A DNA stretch of 64,000 bases, taken from the NCBI GenBank assembly GCA_036365145.1, contig JAEOAD010000018.1, positions 10,336,501 through 10,400,500 on the forward strand. The letters run 5' to 3'. How positions within the stretch are numbered: the first letter of the stretch is position 1; every line of letters starts with the position of its first letter. The position numbers and the translations under genes were made by a program. This DNA is from Orientallactaga sibirica. Taxonomy: Eukaryota > Chordata > Mammalia > Rodentia > Dipodidae. Shown here one piece after another: positions 1 to 10,207 of this stretch. A model generated the notes under the pieces. It made no database searches, was not told where the DNA came from, and saw nothing but the letters and a program-made list of their open reading frames with translations.

Positions 1-65
1 CATCCATGCTCATGCAATCAACCCTAAGTAAACTTAGTAGGTCACACAAATGCACAAGAAAAAAT

Positions 66-225
66 AAGATATCAAAGTAAAGGAAGGGCTAGTTGTGAAG
101 AAGGGAGTCAGTGGAAGTGGATGGGGAATGGTACAAGAGAAGGTAATATAAGGGGATTCTGATATAAACACATTATACATATATATGTATAAACTTGTCA
201 ATAAAATATAAAATTTAAAAAGACA
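66..225 (+). mobile_element. Old L1 3' end fragment
   Basis: A purine-rich stretch is followed by an A-rich end with gtcaataaaat, the same ending as the younger L1 3' UTR copies at 17092-17992 and 22232-24530. It is short and diverged, so the subfamily cannot be named. Confidence 0.5.
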
Positions 226-954
226 GATAAGGCTGTGTTCACACAATTGTGCACACAGAGGCAGTCCTGCTTTCCCTCACAAATCTAAACTAGGTACAAT
301 TTTTCAAGTATTCACAACTCTCTAAAACCTATGACTGAAGCCCACTGTTAAGCATAAATTGGCTTCATCTGGTTTTCAGTGATGGTGTATGTGGAACATC
401 TAACAATAATGCTATCACACAGAAGCTGCTTCATAAGCAAGTGCTGACCTTATTCCTATAGTGACATTACTGTCTCCAGAAACATGACAGTCCCAGGGAG
501 TGTTCCAGAAAGTGGCTGGACAGAGAGAAACAAAGATACCAATTTTCCCAAGGGAAGAATTCATGTGAGCCATGGAGGAGGCTGGTGTTGGCTCTCCCTC
601 TGCTGGTCATGATCAACACACATCCTTTCTTTAGATTTTCAGTGAGTGTTGGCTGCTCTAGGGAAGGAGGCAATAGAATCAGAAATGGAAAACAAGGACT
701 TATGGTAGACAGGAGTTAGTTCTGAATCAGTGGCATCCTATAAAGCTAGGGACAGAGAAAAGTGTTTGCCCCTTTGTTTTTATGCTCTAACTGCTGTGTG
801 TGTCTGAGCATGTGCTCTGGGGAGGTATGGGAAGAGTAAGTTTCAATTGTATTCTTGAATCCAGACCTCACTACCAGGAGTTTGCTTCAATCCTGAGACA
901 CAGGGTTGCACTTAAAGGACGCAGATCTGCCTGTTTGGAGTAATGTGAGGAGTG
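226..954. other. No gene seen
   Basis: Unique-looking AT-rich sequence. The one open frame (467-673, minus) is short and resembles no family I know. No repeat is recognised. Confidence 0.5.
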
Positions 955-1110
955 AGGGCTTTGGGCTCTGAAACCAGCATTGCCCTTATGAGTGGAGGAA
1001 TTGATTCACTGTAGACTGAGTTCTCTGAACTTGAGGTTTTTCATATATATGATAAAGTTTTTAAGGTACCCATTTAAATTGATATGAAGATTAAATAACT
1101 CATTTTAATT
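955..1110 (+). mobile_element. Possible MIR remnant
   Basis: The order 'gggctctgaaaccag ... ctctgaacttgaggtttttcatatat' follows the MIR core and tail pattern (sensory of 'tctgagcctcagtttcctcatctg'). It is strongly diverged, so only a tentative call. Confidence 0.35.
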
Positions 1111-1140
1111 TAATAATAATAATATTATTATTTAATATTG

Positions 1141-1312
1141 GGCCCAGGGAGATTGCTCAGTGGTTAGGTACTCCCAAATACCCAAGTAAAGACAGATGCA
1201 AAAAGTGGCACATGCACCTTGAGTTCCTTTGCACAAACAAGAGACCCTGGCATGCCCATTTGTTCTTATTCTCTTTCTCTCTCCTTGCAAGTAAATAAGT
1301 AAAAACTAAAAT
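1141..1312 (+). mobile_element. B2-like tRNA-derived SINE (diverged)
   Basis: It has the SINE head cagggagattgctcagtgg, the middle gatgcaaaaagtggcacatg, a CT-rich segment and an aaataagtaaa tail. It is older than most copies here, judging by divergence. Such SINEs carry an internal Pol III promoter and are mobilised by L1. Confidence 0.75.
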
Positions 1313-2464
1313 GTCATGCTGAAAAGAGGGTCTAGGAGCAAAGCAAATTAATAAATGGTAGATATTGGCATTATTTTATTCTCAGAAAGCAATAGCATGT
1401 AAAAGTCTTTATTATTAAAAATACCACAAGAAGACTTACATATTGTATGGCGTTGAGTCATTTGACATTGATCCTATTTTGCCATTTTAAACCTTTCAGA
1501 GCCAGTATATTTTCATATAGTGAGGCTACTACTGTATCAGTATATTTATAATAGTATATGCATATTGTTTAATAATGTAACAGAATTGAGAAAATCAGAT
1601 TAAAAATAAAAATTCTCTAAAGCACTGTCCTCCAGAGCTACACATTTGGGTAGATCCTTCCAACCAACATACTGGATACATGTAAAAACTGATGCTGACT
1701 AGAAATAAGAATGTGATTCTGGTTCTGGCCAGGTCAGGTTTCATTAAAAGGCAGCCTGAGTGCCAGGCAGCAAAGGAAGGGTCACAGCATCCCAGAGACA
1801 CCAGAACAACGAGCAGTGTTCACTGACATGGGAGAAACACTAAGATCCATTCCACTTGAGAGGGACCTGTGTCTCCCAGTCTGTTTCCATATGGTTCTTT
1901 TGGAACCAGAAGCCTGCCCATCAGACTATTTCCCTCCAGTCCCTCCCCAGGGGCACACTGCTTCTTCAGCACATACACTTAGCCCTGGCAGGAAGGGACT
2001 TGGCAATTTCACTGGCTCCTTAAGATGAGGTGAATGGTTGCTTTGACTTTATAATTTCCCAACCACTTTGGGCAATCAGGGTTTCTGCTAGAGCATGATT
2101 ACTTACTAGAGTAAAAACTGTGGTAGAGTTCAGCCCACAATTTCTGTCAGTCTGAGCTTTTTGCCAACATAAATATTCACTATTTTTGGAATGGAGAAGT
2201 ATCTATCAAGTTGGGCCCAGCCTTGAGGGTTTAGCAATGTGCATGGAGAACATTCTAAATGTGCCCTGCTCTGCCCTCTTCACAGGGCAGAGAGAATAGG
2301 AACAGCATGGTCATCTGTTCCTCTAATCTGCCTGCCCTGAAGCTGATGAAGTGCTTCCTCATGCAGACACAGTTCACTACTGTGTCACTCCACTTACACA
2401 CTGTTAATGGAACTTCAAGTCCATAAAATTGTGACTGTGACTGTACCTGTGTGAAAACCACCTG
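1313..2464. other. No gene seen
   Basis: Unique sequence with three short open frames of about 70 codons. None carries a recognisable motif, and no repeat family was identified. Confidence 0.5.
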
Positions 2465-2561
2465 GGGTAGAAGACAATAGCCCTGGGCTCAAATCTTGAC
2501 TTAACTACTCACTAGCTTTGTGACCAAGAGAATATCACCCATCCTCTTTGATCTGTGGTTT

Positions 2562-2594
<33 letters not shown>

Positions 2595-2625
2595 AAACTG
2601 AGTTTTCAAACTCTGTTTTTCCTAA
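2465..2625 (+). mobile_element. MIR remnant split by poly(A)
   Basis: The stretch reads like the MIR core (gggctcaaatcttgac, then ctagctttgtgacc, then a ggaaactgag end). An uninterrupted A tract of about 30 bases at 2562-2592 lies inside it and is probably a hypervariable mononucleotide repeat. Confidence 0.55.
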
Positions 2626-2779
2626 TGGATATAATGAATAGCAATGAAAAGGGAACTTGTGGTCCAATGAGGTACAAACTAGGAGGTGACAAGGTTCCAA
2701 GAGAAACTTAGAAATTAGAGGAATTAAATTTGTTCACTAAGAATACTAGTGAGATTTCAGTGTGTATATCTGACAATAT

Positions 2780-3220
2780 AAATAGCTAATGTATGGAGAA
2801 CCCAACATCTCAATGAGCAAGACACTCCAAAGAGAAAAGAGAAAAATATTTTAATTAAAAGAAATGTGCAAGCAATATTCATGGAAAGTTACTGTGCTTC
2901 ATTTGCCCTCCAGTAAATGCACATTAGAACTACAAAGAACGCTAGAATAGCTAATGAGGTCAGGAGCCCGAGAGGACAGGGAACACCTGAGACACTTCCA
3001 CACCACAGATGAGAGTATAAAATGGAACAATAAATGTGGAAAATGGTTTGACATTACCTTTGAAGGCTGAATGTATACCAATATTTCCCAATTTATCATG
3101 GTTTAGTTAAAGATTTTTCAATGCTTTGCTCTTATTAAAGCACATCCAAAACCACCAATATGATTACTACTTTCCATACAGTATTTGAAAAATTATATGA
3201 GATATTCAACACTTTATTTT
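2780..3220 (+). mobile_element. Old L1M/HAL1-type ORF2 remnant, part 1
   Basis: This has the sequence order of the C-terminal part of an L1 ORF2 (aacatctcaatgagcaagacactcc ... aaatgcacattagaac ... aatgtggaaaatgg), with many stops. It continues at 3520 beyond a younger SINE. Confidence 0.5.
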
Positions 3221-3224
3221 GAGA

Positions 3225-3508
3225 TATTTATTGATTTTTTTTTTTTTTTTTTGGAGAGAGACACAGAGAGAGACAGAGGGAGAGGGAGAGGAGGACAGAT
3301 AGACATGGGCCGCCAGCAGCCTCTCAGCTGCTGAGAACGAAATCCAGATGCATGCGCCACCTTGTGGTCAAGTGCAGCATTGAGCCCTTGTGTCACTTTG
3401 CATCTGGCTAAACGTGGAACCTGGAGATTGGAACCACTGGAGATTGGAACTAGCGTTCTTAGCCTTCAGAGGCAGGCGCCTTAACCGCTAAGCCATCTCT
3501 CCAGCCCT
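3225..3508 (-). mobile_element. B2-like SINE, long-body subfamily
   Basis: Minus-strand copy ending in the head complement gctaagccatctctccagccc; its A-rich tail is the T run at 3235-3252. The body carries a tandem duplication of the segment ttccaatctccag (on the minus strand), shared with the copy at 7801-7998. It also has a CTCF-like motif at 3354-3370. Confidence 0.9.
3354..3370 (-). promoter_or_regulatory. CTCF-like motif inside SINE
   Basis: On the minus strand it reads TGACCACAAGGTGGCGC, close to the core CTCF consensus (CCACNAGGGGGCGC type) with one core change. Mouse B2 SINEs are known to have spread CTCF sites. Occupancy here is inference. Confidence 0.4.
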
Positions 3509-3519
3509 GTGTTGATTAT

Positions 3520-4010
3520 TTTTAATCTGTAGGCTAATGTGGATATTCTGAGCACCGTTGAGGTGAGTGGGGCTAAGCTATAATGTTAGGTTTGTTAGGA
3601 ATCTGAATGTAATTTCTACTTAGGATATTTCAACCAAGATGTAACTTCATTGCAAACTGAGAAACATCTGCATTTATTTCCCAGTAATTTTATTCCCTAA
3701 GAATCTACTCAACAGAAATATATGTATGTCTCTCCATGATATGTATAAGAAAATAGCACTATTCAAAACTTCCCATTACCAGAAGGATAAATAAATGTGG
3801 CATATTTATACAATGGAGTTATGAGCAGCAGGAAGAATGAACAACTACTGTCATGTATAATGTAGATGAAGTTCAAAATATTATGTCAAACAAAAGAAAC
3901 TAGACACAAGAGTATGTATTGTGCCTTCTGACCTATACAAAGTTCACATAGAGGCAAAGTAAAGCTTTTCAGGTATAACTTTAATAATAAAATGATGAAG
4001 ACTTTCTAGA
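3520..4010 (+). mobile_element. Old L1M/HAL1-type ORF2 remnant, part 2
   Basis: It continues the element interrupted by the 3225-3508 SINE. Wording typical of ORF2 C-terminal coding is visible (ataaatgtggcatatttatacaatggagt, split here only for identification: the W-Y-I-Y-T-M-E region). Frames are broken throughout. Confidence 0.6.
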
Positions 4011-4233
4011 CAGTAGTAATCATCTGTTTCTTAATTTGAGTCTTAATTACAAGAAGGTGTTTGTCTTGTGATCATTAATTCATCTGTTCTTATGATATGT
4101 AATTTTAAAGTGAATATTTTTAAGCCCAACAAAAATGTCTTAAGTGAAAAACTGAAAGGTCATAATACTTTGATATTATTTCCCTACCACCCCTCCCAGA
4201 AGCTGTTTTTCTTATAAGCATTTCAGCTTATTG

Positions 4234-4810
4234 ACTGTTTGTCGCGTCCGCCTCGACCAGCAAGGAAGACGCAACACTTGGACTCTTCTTTCAGCAGTTT
4301 ATTCAGGAACCTTGAACAATCTTCTGACCCCTTAAACAATCTTCTGACTGACTCACTGACTGACTGACTCACTCACTCACTGACTGACTGCCTGACTCAC
4401 TCACTCACTCACTGACTCACTCACTCACTCACTCACTCACTCACTCACTCACTGCCTGCCACTCACTGACCCACAGACTCACTGCTCACTCACTGACTCT
4501 CTCACTCACTGACTGACTGACTGACTCCTCCACTCCACTCACTCACTCACTCATCCACCCACCCACTGACTGACTGACTGAACGCCCCCGGGACAAGCCC
4601 GCCCAAAGCTTAAGAAGCCTTTGAACAGCCAACCCTGGTGTGCCACGTGGTGAATGCAGATAGGTCCACATATGCGGAAGCAAGCCTAGATCATGGCCCA
4701 AGCCAAATAAGGACTTGTTTATCCAGGAGAGCACTCGCCATCGGGAAGGCGGAAGGCGGAAGCCAGTGCCATCTTTAAGGCGCGGCACCTCGCAGCTCTC
4801 TACAACTGTT
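4234..4810 (-). mobile_element. Solo ERVK-type LTR with 6-bp target duplication
   Basis: The LTR body is 4240-4804 (565 bp), begins tgtcgcg and ends taca on the + strand, and is flanked by perfect direct repeats actgtt at 4234-4239 and 4805-4810. A 6-bp duplication and TG...CA ends are class II (ERVK/IAP-like) hallmarks. Read on the minus strand it starts TGTAGAG, carries AAGATGGC (a YY1-type motif common in such LTRs) and has a polyadenylation signal AATAAA at 4298-4303. No gag, pol or env sequence flanks it, so it is a solo LTR left by recombination between two LTRs. A tetranucleotide-rich expansion (4322-4582) lies in the region upstream of the poly(A) signal. Confidence 0.88.
4322..4582. 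repeat. (CACT/GACT)n simple repeat in the LTR
   Basis: About 260 bp of interspersed actc and gact tetramers, lying wholly inside the solo LTR. It is a likely length-variable locus and explains the open minus-strand frame at 4543-4881, which I do not regard as a gene. Confidence 0.9.
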
Positions 4811-5734
4811 CTCTTGTCTAAACATACTCTGACAACATAACCCAGCATTGATGACATGCTGTTGTGCCATGGTTGTCTCATAGTCTGAGATCTTATCCTG
4901 TCAACTTCACTGTAAGCTCTATAACATGGGAGCTGTGCCTTTTATCCTGGAATCCATGCAGATAACAAAGAATATAAAAGCTGCCCATCTATTCCTCATG
5001 TCCTACTATGAAAAAATAGTATTTCTATACCATGTAACATCTTCAGTTATAGTCTTTTCCAGGCTTATCCACATGTTCATAATTCTGTCAGTTCAGTTAC
5101 TCCTGACCTTCAATGGCTCTCAGCAACCTGATCCTTTTGCTCTTAATCATTATGACTTCCTAGATTTAGTCATGTACAAAGTTAGTAACTGATGCATGCT
5201 GGATGCCATGATCGGCCCCAGGGATATAGTTGATGAGACTGAGTCCCTAGGCCCAGAAGCTCCTTGATGGTCAGGAGAGGCAGATTCAGAAATGGAAAGT
5301 GTCTTTCCTAATGCAGTAAGCAAATGGAAACCCAGAGGTACCCAGCCCACTCATGGATAACTAATACGAGTCTTTTAGTGATGGTCATGCTAGAATTGGG
5401 TGCTGAAGAATGAGTAGAGCTCTCCAAAAGAATAATGTGGAAAGTATACTCAAGAAGAAGAATATGCAGAAAATATAAAATCACAGCATCATGAAAGAGC
5501 AAAGCATTTGTGTGCATATGTGTGTGTGTGTTGGAGGGGGTAATATAGGTAGCAAGAATCTCTGAATTCTAAATAGAGTAACAGGGAAGACAAATCTTAG
5601 ATAATGGTATAGGAAGCTACAGAGGTAGAGAAGCCAGGGAGTGAAAGACCCTGAATGCTAACCTGAGAAGCTGGGATCCCATAATGCAGAATGGGGCTGA
5701 CAACTCAGGAGCTGGGAGTTAAATCTGATTCACT
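4811..5734. other. No gene seen
   Basis: Unique-looking DNA. The 88-codon frame at 4926-5192 has hydrophobic stretches but no known motif and no supporting context; overlapping minus frames at 5150-5517 are equally unsupported. Confidence 0.5.
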
Positions 5735-5855
5735 GCTTGTTTTGTAAATAAAGTTTTATTGGAACTCAGCTATTTCTATTTGTTTATGCACAATGGATAA
5801 TGGTCCTCAACAATGGCATAAGTAGCTGCTGTAATAGCTTGTTGGGCATCCAGTG
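5735..5855 (-). mobile_element. Possible hAT-Charlie/MER-type DNA transposon fragment
   Basis: The words ttttgtaaataaagttttattggaactcagc and tatttgtttatgcac (shown in parts) resemble a common mammalian hAT-type MER element end. This comes from memory of the family and is weak. Confidence 0.35.
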
Positions 5856-6466
5856 GTCTTGTCCCAGCTTCAGATAGCAAGCAAAAAGAACAGTAATGCC
5901 AGAATCTTCTGAGGTAAATAATGAAATGCCCACAACCATTAAAAGCAAAGGAAGCAACAAGGAGACAGAGACATCACAGAAATCCAGGAAGAAAACAGCT
6001 TGTGATCTCCCAAAACTAAGCAGTTATCTTGAGAGGAGCTACTTCCCCAAAATCATGTCACTAGGACCCAAACCCTCATAATTTGGGCATACAGGTGGGG
6101 CATTGGTTCCCCGGTCACCAAACTACATGGCAGCTCTTGAAAAGAAAAAATGCCGGAGCTCTGCAAAAAGTAGGGTGAAGTTACCTGGGGAGTGGTTTGG
6201 CAAAGTATGAGGGAGACTGAGAGTCCAAAGAGGAGGAAGAGAAGCAAGAAGTTTATACGAGGTGATTTTGTAGATCAAACCTGACATACTTTTAGGACTG
6301 AAAAGCAAAATAAGTAAATAAACACAAAGCAGCTATCTCTTTGAAGAGCCTTCTTCAAAATTGCAATGAACCCTCCTTGACAGAAATTCAGTCAAGTCCA
6401 ATATATAATCTTTGGCGGTCAAGAAGAATGGTGCCAAGTGGTATGTGTTCTACCACATTAACAATA
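5856..6466. other. No gene seen
   Basis: Unique sequence with short overlapping open frames on both strands and no recognised repeat. Confidence 0.5.
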
Positions 6467-6618
6467 GTGTGTGCACACCTTTAATCCCAGCATTTGGGAG
6501 GCAGAGATAGGAGGATCGCCATGAGTTCAAGGCCACCCAAAGACTACATAGTGAAATCCAGATCAGCCTGGGCTAGAGTGAGACCCTATCTTGAAACCAC
6601 CCCCCGCCAAAAAAAGTG
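6467..6618 (+). mobile_element. B1 SINE
   Basis: Typical 7SL-derived B1: acacctttaatcccagcatt, then ggaggcagagataggagg, then gtgagaccctatcttg, then an A-rich tail. The 5' end is degraded. Confidence 0.9.
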
Positions 6619-6854
6619 TGTGGACAGGGCAGGGCTGCTTGTCTCAACTGCTTCTCAAGGCTCAGCCTATCCTCCTTGCTTCTGGAAGGACCTCTCTGGC
6701 ATTTCTTTCCAGCCACTTCTTTTTCACTTAGTGGAAGTGAGAGGATATGGAATAACATAAATACGGGCACAAACCCTACCTCTGCCAGTATAAACTATGT
6801 AGCCTTGAGTAAGTAGAACATGTTTCCTATATCTAAGCTGTGGTGGTTAATCTT

Positions 6855-7054
6855 TTAAAGAATATTTTACTTATTTATTTGTAAAAAAGAGAAAGAAAGA
6901 GAATGGGTGTGCCTGGAACTCTAGCCACTGCAAGTGAACTCCAGATGCATGTGCCACCTTATACATCGGCCTGTACATGGGTTTTGGGCAATCAAACCAT
7001 GGTGTTGGTATTTGTAGACAAGTGCCTTAACCACTGAGCAATCTGTCCATTCCT
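6855..7054 (-). mobile_element. B2-like SINE, first of two at one target
   Basis: Minus-strand SINE whose head complement ends near 7053 (gagcaatctgtccattcc). Its flanks both contain ggttaatcttttaaa (6845-6859 and about 7060-7074), so that is the target duplication. The next SINE sits in the downstream copy of that target. Confidence 0.85.
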
Positions 7055-7071
7055 ACGATGGTTAATCTTTT

Positions 7072-7288
7072 AAAAAATATTTTATTTGTCTATTTATTTG
7101 AAAAAGAGAGAGTTAGAAAGAGGCAGATAGAGATACAGAGAGAGAATGGGCGAGCCAGGGCCTCCAACGACTGCAAACAAACTCCAGACACGTGTCACCT
7201 TGTGCTGAGGTGGATATGGGGGAATCGAACTTTGGTCCTTAGACTTCACAAGCAAGTACCTTAACCACTAAGCCATATCTCTAGCCCC
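7072..7288 (-). mobile_element. B2-like SINE, second at the same target
   Basis: Minus-strand SINE immediately after the duplicated target, ending ctctagcccc. It is followed by gaggttaat, a third copy of the target core. Confidence 0.85.
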
Positions 7289-7370
7289 TGTGAGGTTAAT
7301 ATTGATTTGTCAGCTTGATAAAATTTATAATCACTTAGAAACATACCTCTAGGCTTTTCCAGATATTTTA

Positions 7371-7588
7371 ATTTTTAAAAAATATATTATTCATTTATTT
7401 ATGAGAGAGAGAGAGATGGTGAAAGAGAGAGAATGAGTAGGTGTTCCAGGGCCTCTGGCCACTGCAAACAAACTCCAGAAGTATGTGCCACCTTGTGCAT
7501 CTGGCTTACGTGGGTCCTGGAGAACAGAACCTGGGTCCTAAGACTTCACAGGCAAGCAGCTTAACTGCTAAACCATCTCTCCAGGCCT
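7371..7588 (-). mobile_element. B2-like SINE
   Basis: Minus-strand copy: A-rich tail complement and gagagagagagag, body aacaaactccagaagtatg, head complement ctaaaccatctctccagg. Confidence 0.9.
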
Positions 7589-7683
7589 TTTACAGATATT
7601 TAACAGAGGTAGGGAGGCTCGCTCTGAATATGAGTAGCACCACCCCATTGGCTAGAGTCTCAGAATGAACACTAAGGAGAAAG

Positions 7684-8080
7684 TGGGACTAGGAAGATGG
7701 CTGAGCAATTAAGAGCACTTTCTGTGCAAGCATGGGGACTTGAAAGGGCCTGAATCCACTGGAGTTTGATTACCCATCACCCAGGTAAAGAGGCAGGCAT
7801 GGGGCTGGAGAGATGGCTTGGCTGTTAAGGCGCCTGCCTCCTAAACCTAAGAATGCCGGTTCCAATCTCCAGCAGTTCCAATCTCCAGGTCCCACGTTTA
7901 GCCAGATGCAAAGTGACGCAGCAGCTGAGAGGCTGCTGGCACACCCATCACTGTCTTCCTCTCCCTCTCTCTCTTTCTCTCTCTCCAAAAAAAAGGAAAA
8001 GAGCTGGGCATGGCCATTCTCATCTGTTATCCTCATCCTTGTTGAGACTATACTATAGCTGGGGATCACTGGTCTTCCAG
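7684..8080 (+). mobile_element. B4 SINE interrupted by a B2-like SINE
   Basis: The ID-like half (gtgggactaggaagatggctgagc to about 7800) and the B1-like half (gagctgggcatggcc onward from about 8003) of a B4 element are separated by the SINE at 7801-7998. Confidence 0.6.
7801..7998 (+). mobile_element. B2-like SINE with internal duplication
   Basis: It starts ggggctggagagatgg and ends in an A run. The words ttccaatctccag occur twice in tandem at 7860-7890, as in the 3225-3508 copy, while the copies at 43449 and 49577 have one. This defines a subfamily. Confidence 0.92.
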
Positions 8081-9190
8081 TATGGATAAGAGATAGAAAT
8101 TGGCTAGGCAATTTAGGGGGACAGGCCTCACAAGGTGAATAGCTTTCTTTTGGTTAAATGCAGGAGTTATCCTTGGACCTGTAGGGGGAAATTTAGGTTA
8201 TTACACTTTACTACAGGTCAGAAACATGAGAAATATCTGGCCTTTCCTTACACTCCCCTTAGGGTATCCTTCTACCCCCTTCTGAGAAAGCCCTTACTAG
8301 AGAATTAAGTTCTGAGACAATTGTCCTTTTCCTAATTCCTGACCTCAGACTCCAAGTGTCATGACTAAACTGGATAAAACAGCCACTCATCCATTCACTC
8401 ATAACAAACACAACCTGACTCTCGAGGTGGGCTTCTCAAAGTCCATCTTGGTTCCTTGGGCAAAAGCTATGTCTTCCATCCTTTCCTTATGCTCCCCTTT
8501 TCTTAAATCTCTACCTCCTAAAAGCTCTAAGCCATTAAAAAATCATTCTGATCCTTATCCTATGGTTTGTGGATTTAGTTCTTTGAATTCATAAGACAAG
8601 GGTCTGGCAACACCCCCAGATTACTGGGGCCTTGGAGTATATTGGTATTTTGACAAAAGAACCCCAAAATTCCTGTATCAGTATGACAAAAAACTACACC
8701 ACTGGGTTCACCCAAAGATTCTGCCTCCTCTAAACAATTAGAAGAGTGATAGCTAAGGATACTGAATATTCTTTGGCCCCTGCACAAGCGTGTGCAAGGT
8801 GCAGAAATTTGCATATACATGGACATACACTACACACATGTCACACTGCACAAATCACCATATATACTCTACACATACACCTCCATTCAAGGAGAAATAA
8901 ACAGAGTACCAGCAACTGTTGGCTTCATAACAGTGGAGGAAATAAGAACTGCCATCTAACACTCCTGTTGCCATGCCTTCTTAACCACAAAGGACTGAAT
9001 ATACAAATTGTGAGACAAGCACTTCTTCCTTGCTTCAGTAGCTTTTGTAACAATCTGTCATAACAATTAGAAAAGTAACTTAGACATAAACCTCAATGCT
9101 GTCAGCTATATACAAATATTCACACTTAATGCTTTACAAGTTGTATTAGCATTGAATGTTCAAATAAGACTTAGGCAGCCTAGGCAAAAA
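8081..9190. other. No gene seen; left flank of the minisatellite
   Basis: Unassigned DNA. A 50-codon stop-to-stop frame at 8595-8744 (plus) is rich in W and Y but is too short to call; 8800-8890 is a degenerate CA-rich stretch. The array starts abruptly at 9191. Confidence 0.45.
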
Positions 9191-10207
9191 GAATGGGTGT
9201 TCTGTGTGCTCCAGGTCTACAGAAGGCCTGGGTGTTCTATGTGCTCCATGTCTACAGAAGGCATGGGTGTACTGTATGCTCCATATCTACAGAAGGCATG
9301 GGTGTTCTGTATGCTCCATGTCTACGGAAGGCATGGGTGTTCTGTATGTTCCATGTCTACAGAAGGCATGTGTGTTCTCTATGTTCCATGTCTATAGAAG
9401 GTATGGATGTTCTGTATGTTCCATGTCTATAGAAGGTATGGATGTTATGTATGTTCCATGTCTATAGAAGACATGGATGTTCTGTGTGCCCCATGTCTAC
9501 AGATGCATGTATGTTCTCTATGTTCCATGTCTATAGAAGGCATGGGTGTTCTATGTGCTCCATGTCTACAGATGGCATGGGTGTACTGTGTGCTCCATGT
9601 CTAGATATGGCATGGGTGTTCCATGTGCTCCATGTCTATAGAAGGCATGGGTGTTCTGTGTATCCATGTCTATAGAAAGCATGGGTGTTCTGTGTGCTCC
9701 ATGTCTACAGAAGGCATGGGTGTTCTATGTGCTCCATGTCTATAGAAGGCATGGGTGTTCTGTGTGCTCAATGTCTATAGAAGGCATGGGTGTTCTGTGT
9801 GCTCCATGTCTACAGAAGGCATGGGTGTTCTGTGTGCTCCATGTCTATAGAGGCATGGGTGTTCTGTGTGCTCCATGTCTATAGAAGGCATGGGTGTTCT
9901 ATGTGCTCCATGTCTATAGAAGGCATGGGTGTTCTGTGTGCTCCATGTCTATAGAAGGCATGGGTGTTCTGTGTGCTCCATGTCTGTATAAAGCATGGGT
10001 GTTCTGTGTGCTCCATGTCTATAGAAGGCATGGGTGTTCTGTGTGCTCCATGTCTATAGAAGGCATGGGTGTTCTGTGTGCTCCATGTCTATAGAAGGCA
10101 TGGGTGTTCTGTGTGCTCCATGTCTATAGAAGGCATGGGTGTTCTGTGTGCTCCATGTCTATAGAAGGCATGGGTGTTCTGTGTGCTCCAGGTCTATAGA
10201 AAGCATG

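Larger units (their letters stand above)
6839..7680 (+). mobile_element. MaLR-type LTR remnant broken by three SINEs
   Basis: The non-SINE pieces (6839-6854, 7289-7370, 7590-7680) read in order as a rodent MaLR LTR: tgtggtggttaat, then ttgatttgtcagcttgata, then ccaccccattggctagagtc. Three minus-strand SINEs lie inside it. Confidence 0.5.

Noticed and set aside
4543..4881. 112-codon minus-strand gene
   Set aside because: It crosses the solo LTR boundary at 4804 and its tetranucleotide expansion.
7770..8111. 113-codon minus-strand gene
   Set aside because: It lies across a B2-like SINE inserted in a B4 element.
8595..8744. A 50-codon Trp/Tyr-rich frame suggestive of a retroviral fragment
   Set aside because: Too short and no family match I can defend.
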